Shown here piece by piece: positions 6,437 through 11,148 of a stretch of DNA of 11,148 nucleotides. The translations under genes and the position numbers were made by a program. A model generated the notes under the pieces. The model was given only the letters and a program-made list of their open reading frames with translations. It made no database searches and had not been told where the DNA came from. The stretch's first letter is position 1. The number at the start of each line of letters is the position of its first letter. Origin of the DNA: GMQP-bins7 sp963776565 (lineage in GTDB: Bacteria > Actinomycetota > Thermoleophilia > Gaiellales > Gaiellaceae); contig CAVZNF010000010.1 of assembly GCA_963776565.1 (NCBI GenBank), positions 1 through 11,148 on the forward strand, written 5' to 3'.

Positions 6437-8024
6437 TCAAAACCAGCTGCCTCGTCGTGCGCGCAGCCGTTCGACCGCGAGCACCGAGACGACCGTCACG
6501 GCCATGAGCACGACCGCGAGGGCATAAGCCTGCGCGACGTTCTGCTCGCCCGGCCGTCCCAGGAAGCGAAAGATCGCTACGGGCAGCGTTGGACGGTCCG
6601 GACGCGCGAGGAACACGGTCGCGCCGAACTCGCCGAGCGAGATCGCGAACGCGAAGCCGGCAGCAACGGCGAGTCCGCGCGAGACGATCGGCAGGTCGAT
6701 CTCCCTTCGCACGCGCCCGGGCGACGCTCCCAACAGGGCTGCGGCCTCGCGTTGGTGTAGATCGATCGATCGCAGGGTCGGGGCCACGATCCTCACGACG
6801 AACGGGATCGCGACGAGCGCTTGCGCGACCGGCACGATCCACGGCGCGGCTCGGAAGTCGAGCGGATCGGTGTCGAAGGCGATGAGGAACCCGAGTCCGA
6901 GCATCACGGCCGACACACCGAGGGGAAGCAGCACGAGCCCGTCGAGCAGCCGCGATCCGCGCGTGTCTGCTACTGCGAACGCGGCGAGACCACCGACGAT
7001 CACGGCGATGACGGTCGCAGCGGCGGCGTAGACGATCGAGTTCACGACAGCTTCCCACGGCGCGACGAGCAGCACGCTGGTCGGTCGGCCGAGCGCGCGG
7101 TAAGCGTCGAGCCCGTATCCGTCGCCTGCTGCGAGCGACCGTTCGACGAGCACCGCGAGCGGCAGACCGAGGAAGAGCGCGAGCCCGCCGAGGCTGAGCC
7201 CGACGATCAGCCTGTCGCGCGTCGTTCGTACCCGGCGAAGCGTCTCGCGCTCCGACCGAATTGGTCCGGGCGAGACGAGTCTCCGCTCCAGCCGCGTCGC
7301 CACTGTCACCGCCGCGACGACGCACGCGAGCTGCACGAGCGAGAGCACGGCCGCAGCGCGCAGATCGAACAGACGGACAGCCTGGTTGTAGATCTCTGCC
7401 TCGATCGTCGCGTAGCGCGGGCCGCCGAGAATCAGAACGATCCCGAACGACGTGAACGAGAAGAGAAACACGATTGCCGCCGCAGCTGCCAGAGCGGGAG
7501 CAAGCAGCGGCAGCGTGATCTCCCGGAATCGTGCGGTCGGAGACGCGCCAAGCGTTGCCGCTGCCTCAGTGACCCGCCGGTCGAGGCTGGCCCAGAACGT
7601 GCCGACGATCCGGACGACGACCGCGACGTTGAAGAAAGCGTGCGCGATCGAGAATCGGCGCCCATCCGCGCTCGATGCCGTCGGGGAGGATCGCCACGAA
7701 AGCGAGCGCAACGACCACCGTCGGGAGCACGAACGGGACGACGACGAGCGCGCCGACCAGGTTGCGTCCGCGGAATCGGTAACGGCCGAGGACGTAGGCC
7801 GGGGGAAACGCGACGAGGATCGTCAGCGCGGTCGACGCGAGCGCCTGCCACACGGTGAACCACACGACCTCGCGCGTCAGCGGATCGGTGAGGACGTCGA
7901 CGGGGGAATCTCCCGCCCCGCGCAGTCCGCGCTCGACGATGGCCGCGAGTGGATAGAGGAAGAAGAGCGAAAGGAACGCGAGCGGAACGCCATAGGCGAT
8001 GGCCCGCCAGGCGCGGATGCTCAC
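6437..8024 (-). pseudogene. thiP: Thiamine ABC transporter permease ThiP (two fused permease halves), broken by one extra base
   Basis: ThiP forms the membrane channel of the thiamine importer. The gene starts best at GTG 8024, which overlaps the thiB stop as GTGA. It begins with a hydrophobic segment 'AIAYGVPLAFLSLFFLYPLAAI'. The first frame runs through 'VVVALAFVAILP' and 'GIERGWAPIL' and then turns into Arg-rich nonsense. The next frame carries on with 'IAHAFFNVAVVVRIVG', an EAA loop 'EAAATLGASPTARFREITLPLL', more membrane segments, and a second EAA loop 'EAAALLGASPGRVRREIDLPIV' in the second half. Removing one base at about 7649-7650 (ATTCTCGATCGC read as ATT CTC ATC GC) joins the frames as APILIAHAFFN. 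This gives 528 residues, close to the usual size of about 536 for ThiP. The break is at about residue 125, before the first EAA loop, so the gene as written cannot make a working permease. Sequencing error is a likely cause. Confidence 0.88.
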
Positions 8025-9073
8025 CGAACCACGGTGTCCGTCCACTCGTCGACCCAGCGCTCGCGGTTCGCCTCGATCTCGGCGGGTGGGAGTTCGAGGG
8101 GGTGTTTCGGCACGACGGCGAACCGCTCGAACTCCGGAGGCAGCGTCGCATCACGGCGAGCCGGGAACACGAACATCTGCAGAGGGATGTCCTCCTGGAA
8201 GCGCTTCGAGAGCATGAAATCGACGAGCTTGCGAGCTCCGTCCGGGTTCCGCGCTCCCCGCAGCACCCCGGCGAGCTCGATCTGCCGGAAGCACGTGCTC
8301 GCCACGACGCCGGTGGGCGCAGCGGCCGGTCTCGGATCGCGGAAGATCACCTCGGCGGGCGGGCTCGATGCATACGAGACGACCACAGGCCGCTTGCCCT
8401 TGCTGCCCGCAGCGCCGGAGAAGCGCGCGTAGTAGGCGTCCTCCCAGCCGTCCACCACGAGCACGTCGTTCGCGCGGAGCTTGCGCCAGTAGCTCTGCCA
8501 GCCCTCGCCGAACTTTGCGATTGTCGCGAGCATGAACGCGAGGCCCGGCGTCGACGTCGCGGGATTCTGGACGACGAGAAGCCCGCGGTAGCGCGGCAGC
8601 GTCAGGTCGGCGAGCGTTCGGGGCGGCGCCAGCCCGTGGCTCGAGAACCACGTCTTGTCGTAGTTGAGGCACACGTCGCCGCGGTCGATCGGAGTCGCGC
8701 GATGCTCGGGGTCGAGGGTGAGCTCGGGGTCGACCTCCGCGAGCGCCGGCGGCTCGTACGCCTCGAAGACGTCGCCGTCGAGAGCGCGCTGGAGCAGGTT
8801 GTTGTCGACGCCGAAGAGCACGTCGCCCTCTGGGTTGCCTGCCGTCAGCAGCGCTCGCGTCACGACCTCGCCGGCGTCGCCGGCCTTGAGGATCTTGAGC
8901 TCGAGGCCGCTCTCGTCCTCGAACGCCTTCTTCACGGCCGGCGAGATCGCGAACGCGTCGTGCGTGACGAGCACGACGTCGGTTGGCGGCTTGTCGCTGC
9001 CGCCGCAGCCGGCGACGCTGAGAAGCGTGGCGATCAGGAGCGCCGCGGCGACCTCGCGGAGTGGCCGTGTCAA
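8021..9073 (-). CDS. thiB: Thiamine-binding lipoprotein of the ABC importer (ThiB/TbpA family)
   Basis: This extracytoplasmic solute-binding protein delivers thiamine to ThiP. The 350-residue protein opens with a lipoprotein signal peptide: a hydrophobic 'VAAALLIATLLSVAGC' with the lipobox Cys at residue 23, then GGSDKPP. The mature part has the features of the thiamine-binding family: 'VLVTHDAFAIS' followed by 'VKKAFEDESGLELKIL', then 'GDAGEVVTRALL' and the very typical 'GDVLFGVDNNLLQRAL'. The C-terminal lobe contains 'GGWEDAYYARF'-like and 'VVSYASSPPAEV' segments found in this group. The best start is TTG 9073: its last two bases form the pyrophosphokinase stop (TTGA), and GAGGGG at 9085-9080 sits six bases upstream. 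Starting there places the signal peptide correctly. Longer reading frames extending upstream are the frameshifted pyrophosphokinase and should not be fused to it. Confidence 0.93.
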   Translation of the reverse strand: MTRPLREVAAALLIATLLSVAGCGGSDKPPTDVVLVTHDAFAISPAVKKAFEDESGLELKILKAGDAGEVVTRALLTAGNPEGDVLFGVDNNLLQRALDGDVFEAYEPPALAEVDPELTLDPEHRATPIDRGDVCLNYDKTWFSSHGLAPPRTLADLTLPRYRGLLVVQNPATSTPGLAFMLATIAKFGEGWQSYWRKLRANDVLVVDGWEDAYYARFSGAAGSKGKRPVVVSYASSPPAEVIFRDPRPAAAPTGVVASTCFRQIELAGVLRGARNPDGARKLVDFMLSKRFQEDIPLQMFVFPARRDATLPPEFERFAVVPKHPLELPPAEIEANRERWVDEWTDTVVR

Positions 9074-9718
9074 GGGGCACCCCTCGGTCTGATGGCGAGG
9101 AGGACACCGTCGTCGACCGAGATGCGAGCTTCCTCGGACTCGAAGACGTTCGAGACTCCGCGACTCGAGCCAGGCTCGAGCGTCTCTCCGCGGAGTGCGT
9201 AGGCCAGACCCTCGGTCGTCACGCCCACCGCCGGCCCGTTGACCGCGAGCAGTGTGAGGAGGTCGCCCGGCTTCCCGCGAATCGTGCGCCGGTTGCGAAC
9301 GACATGGACGTGCGCCTCGCCGATGCTCGCGTCGATCTGTGCGGCGGCGTAGCGGTTCGACCCGAGCAGCAGGAGCGTCGCGAGCTCGTGGTCGAGCCGC
9401 CCACCTCGGGACGCAAGGACGAGGATTCGTCGCGGGCTCATCCGCATCGCGGCGTCGAGGGCGAGCTCGAGATCCGTCGCGTCCTTCTCGGCAGGGTGAC
9501 GATCGATTCGTACGCCGGCTGCCTCGGCAACCGCGACCGCCTCGGCGCGAAGCCGAGTCGAAGTCCCCGACGGCGACCGCGACCTCGAGGCCGAGCGCCA
9601 GCGCGTGTTCGAGGCCCTTGTCGGCGGCGATGACCGGCACGCCGAGCGGAACCGCGAGTGCCGAGCCCGGGGCGGGCGGGTCTCCGCCTGATACCACCAC
9701 CACGACCTCTTCAGACAC
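9070..9718 (-). pseudogene. thiN: Thiamine pyrophosphokinase, first gene of the riboswitch operon, broken by one extra base
   Basis: The enzyme transfers pyrophosphate from ATP to thiamine, giving TPP directly. Frame one, from GTG 9718, encodes 'VVVVVSGGDPPAPG', 'ADKGLEHALALGLEVAVAVG' and the metal-binding GDFDS (residues 51-55). It then loses the family pattern. The next frame resumes exactly with 'AEAVAVAEAAGVRIDRHPAEKD', the conserved EKDATDLEL (77-85) and GGRLDHELA (from about 105). It ends with the C-terminal thiamine-binding domain 'GETLEPGSSRGVSNVFE', and TGA is at 9072-9070. Deleting one base within 9551-9547 yields one continuous 215-residue protein of normal length. The start GTG 9718 is chosen for its strong GGAGGAAG at 9728-9721. 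An in-frame ATG at 9736 exists but lies inside the riboswitch core. As written, neither half would be active: the metal site and the thiamine-binding domain are separated. An intact protein and a base-call error is the simplest explanation. Confidence 0.9.
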
Positions 9719-9720
9719 GC

Positions 9721-9728
9721 CTTCCTCC
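9721..9728 (-). promoter_or_regulatory. Shine-Dalgarno of thiamine pyrophosphokinase, embedded in the aptamer
   Basis: GGAGGAAG (9728-9721) precedes GTG 9718 with about five bases between GGAGG and the start. It decides the start codon in favour of 9718 over the ATG at 9736. The same bases are the 3' conserved strand of the TPP aptamer, so ligand binding should hide the ribosome site directly. Confidence 0.75.
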
Positions 9729-9812
9729 GCTGGCATTACCCAGATCAGGTTCTGCGGGTCGGCGGCGCTTTAGTCCGCCCTCTCAGCCCGGCTTGCCCGA
9801 GCTCCCCGTTAC
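9721..9812 (-). promoter_or_regulatory. TPP riboswitch (THI element)
   Basis: On the minus strand the conserved THI-box pieces appear in order. GGGGAGC is at 9807-9801. A seven-pair stem AGCTCGG/CCGGGCT (9803-9797 with 9791-9785) leads into CTGAGA (9786-9781). A variable stem GGCGG/CCGCC (9779-9775 with 9765-9761) follows. The pyrophosphate-sensing half reads ACCTGATCTGG (9750-9740), then GTAATGCCAGCG (9739-9728) and GAGGAAG. These blocks are diagnostic of the TPP aptamer. The aptamer runs straight into the Shine-Dalgarno sequence and GTG start of the pyrophosphokinase gene, with no room for a separate expression platform or terminator. Control of translation by TPP binding is therefore the likely mode. 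It should repress the whole thiamine salvage operon when TPP is plentiful. Confidence 0.97.
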
Positions 9813-9821
9813 GTCCGGATA

Positions 9822-9827
9822 ATCGTA
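9822..9827 (-). promoter_or_regulatory. Candidate -10 box of the thiamine operon
   Basis: TACGAT on the minus strand (9827-9822) fits the TAnnnT -10 consensus. A start about six bases downstream would begin the RNA near 9815, just where the first riboswitch helix should start. No convincing -35 hexamer is seen 17-18 bases upstream. The fit to the riboswitch edge is the main support. Confidence 0.5.
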
Positions 9828-9885
9828 GCGTGGCTGCGCGTGAGCGGACCGGCCGGCGCACGCTGGCAGGCGTGACCTCGCGCGG

Positions 9886-9891
9886 TAGGCT
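9886..9891 (+). promoter_or_regulatory. Candidate -10 box of the MFS gene, leaderless arrangement
   Basis: TAGGCT (9886-9891) fits TAnnnT and ends nine bases before the GTG start at 9901. No Shine-Dalgarno sequence is present in that space, so a leaderless transcript is likely. Together with the opposite-facing box at 9827-9822 it forms a short divergent promoter region of about 60 bases. Confidence 0.4.
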
Positions 9892-9900
9892 CGCGCGACA

Positions 9901-11136
9901 GTGACGAACCCGTCGCAGATCAGGCGTAACACGATCCTCCTCGCCCTCTGCCTCGTGACACTCTCCGGTGTTATCCAGCTCGCGGTCGCCGTCGCGACCA
10001 TCACGCTCGTCCTCGTCACGGGCATCGAGTCGATCCTCGGACTCGGGCCTGCGATCTTCCTCACGGCGGGCGCGCTCGCCGCACTTCCCGCCGGACGCCT
10101 GATGGATCGCCTCGGCCGCGTCCCGGTGATCGCCGGCGGCTTCGTGATCGGAGCGGTCGGCTGCGCGCTTACGGCTCTCGGCTGTCTCGCCGACAACGCG
10201 CCGCTCGTGATCCTCGGCTTCATCGGCGTCGGAGCGATGAACGGCGGCGTCCTCCTGGCACGGACCGCCGCGGCGGACATGTACCCGCCGGAGAAGAAAG
10301 CGAGAGCGATCTCCTACGTGCTCTTCGGCGCGCTCTTCGGCGCGGCGCTCGGTCCGCTCGTCTTCCGGCCGCTCTTCGCCGGGAAGGATTTCGAGCTGGA
10401 CACGCTCGTCATCCCTTGGTTCGTTGCTTCCGCCATGGCGCTCGTCGGGCTGATCATCGCCCTCAACATCCGCCCCGATCCTCGGACGATCGCGCTCGAG
10501 CTACAGGCGGCGGACCAGGCAAGCGGCGCTCCCGAGCCGGCTCCGGCGGCTCCTCTCCGAGAGATCCTGCGCCGTCCCGGCGTGCCGTCCGCGGTGATCG
10601 CCGCGATCGCGAGCTTCGCCGTCATGGCCGGCGTCATGAACCTCACTGGGTACATCGTCGTCGGCCATCACCACGCGCAGGCCGACGTCTTCACCGTCAT
10701 CAGCCTGCACATCGTCGGCATGTACGCGCTCGTACTCGTCATCGGAGCGCTCGTGGATCGCGCTGGACGGCGGCCCACGCTTCTCTGGGGACTCGCGATC
10801 ATGGCCGTGTCGACGGTGATGCTCGCCTTCGCCGAGTCGATTGCCTGGATGTCCGTCTCGCTCTTCCTGCTCGGGCTCGGCTGGAACCTCTCGTACATCT
10901 CGGCCACCGCGGAGCTCGTGACCTACGCGACGCCGGTCGAGCGCGGTCGCCTCGTCGGCTTCACCGATCTCGTCGCGGGCCTGACGGCCGCTGCGCTTGC
11001 TCTTCTCGGCGGCCTTGCGTACTCGGAGTGGGGTGTCGTCGCGATCGCCGTCGGCGCGACGCTCGCGGTCGTCGTCCCGGCGCTCGCGATCCTCACGCGG
11101 CGCGCACCGACCGCAGCGCCCGAGCCGGTCGGATAG
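9901..11136 (+). CDS. Major facilitator superfamily (MFS) transporter
   Basis: This inner-membrane secondary transporter of 411 residues has about 12 predicted membrane helices in two six-helix halves. MFS motif A is clear between helices 2 and 3 (about residues 65-75, GRLMDRLGRVP). A second copy lies between helices 8 and 9 (about 281-292, GALVDRAGRRP). The two halves are joined by a long polar loop around residues 190-222 that is rich in Ala, Pro and Glu, as is usual between helices 6 and 7. The GTG at 9901 is the best start because the first helix follows after only about ten residues and a -10-like box lies just upstream. The stop TAG is at 11134-11136. The substrate cannot be read from sequence. 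Drug or metabolite efflux is typical for such proteins. The gene is transcribed away from the thiamine operon and has no riboswitch of its own, so a thiamine role is not indicated. Confidence 0.88.
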   Translation: MTNPSQIRRNTILLALCLVTLSGVIQLAVAVATITLVLVTGIESILGLGPAIFLTAGALAALPAGRLMDRLGRVPVIAGGFVIGAVGCALTALGCLADNAPLVILGFIGVGAMNGGVLLARTAAADMYPPEKKARAISYVLFGALFGAALGPLVFRPLFAGKDFELDTLVIPWFVASAMALVGLIIALNIRPDPRTIALELQAADQASGAPEPAPAAPLREILRRPGVPSAVIAAIASFAVMAGVMNLTGYIVVGHHHAQADVFTVISLHIVGMYALVLVIGALVDRAGRRPTLLWGLAIMAVSTVMLAFAESIAWMSVSLFLLGLGWNLSYISATAELVTYATPVERGRLVGFTDLVAGLTAAALALLGGLAYSEWGVVAIAVGATLAVVVPALAILTRRAPTAAPEPVG

Positions 11137-11148
11137 CGCCGATTCGTT

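Noticed and set aside
5499..7325. 608-codon minus-strand frame that appears to fuse an Arg-rich region to the ATPase
   Set aside because: The part above 6434 is out of frame with thiP and is low-complexity Arg/Ala. The ATPase begins at ATG 6434, two bases after the thiP stop.
6821..7858. 345-codon plus-strand frame opposite thiP, rich in Arg, Asp and Glu
   Set aside because: It is the complement of a membrane-protein gene, with strongly biased composition, no plausible ribosome site and no recognisable domain.
7949..9202. 417-codon plus-strand frame opposite thiB
   Set aside because: It is a mirror of the real thiB gene; charged composition without motifs.
8021..9736. 571-codon minus-strand frame joining pyrophosphokinase and ThiB in one protein
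   Set aside because: The join exists only because of the extra base near 9549. The middle is Arg-rich nonsense, and ThiB has its own signal peptide, RBS and TTG start.
9734..9736. In-frame ATG as the start of thiamine pyrophosphokinase
   Set aside because: It is the conserved AUGCC of the TPP aptamer and has no Shine-Dalgarno sequence. GTG 9718 has a strong one at the right distance.
1..11148. CRISPR arrays, IS elements, tRNA or rRNA genes, attachment sites
   Set aside because: I looked for regular repeats, terminal inverted repeats with transposase motifs and tRNA-like cloverleafs, and saw none.

Overview
The DNA is GC-rich (roughly two thirds G+C by eye), with heavy use of G/C at third codon positions and several GTG or TTG starts. 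The protein families, in particular the cyclase-type TPR tail and the guaBA pair, look like a high-GC actinobacterium, possibly class Thermoleophilia. That placement is an impression from sequence style, not a database result. The window reads as ordinary chromosome: purine synthesis, thiamine salvage, one exporter-type gene and one secreted protein. I see no insertion sequence, CRISPR array, phage gene or RNA gene other than a riboswitch.

Plus strand, left part (1-5216): the 3' end of a TPR-rich protein enters from the left edge. Next is guaB (IMP dehydrogenase), which begins just after a TAnnnT box with no Shine-Dalgarno sequence, and then guaA (GMP synthase), which overlaps guaB by one base. 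Together these two enzymes convert IMP to GMP. A perfect GC hairpin follows guaA, and then comes an unrecognised secreted protein.

Minus strand, right-centre (9815 down to 5233): a promoter-like box and a clear TPP riboswitch lead an operon of thiamine pyrophosphokinase, thiB (lipoprotein binding protein), thiP (fused permease), thiQ-like ATPase and acylphosphatase. Neighbouring genes overlap by four bases or lie two bases apart. The logic is import of external thiamine, direct conversion to TPP, and shut-off by TPP. The Shine-Dalgarno sequence of the first gene lies inside the aptamer. On the plus strand, divergent from the riboswitch, is an MFS transporter (9901-11136), apparently leaderless.

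The most notable observation is that three genes (guaA, thiP, thiamine pyrophosphokinase) each carry exactly one extra base. Removing that base restores a textbook protein in each case: the canonical GuaA C-terminus ending IEWE, a continuous 528-residue ThiP, and a continuous 215-residue pyrophosphokinase. The same error type three times in about 5.4 kb, next to intact genes, points first to sequencing or assembly error. True gene decay or recoding would have to be excluded by reads or protein data. I found no convincing undescribed system.
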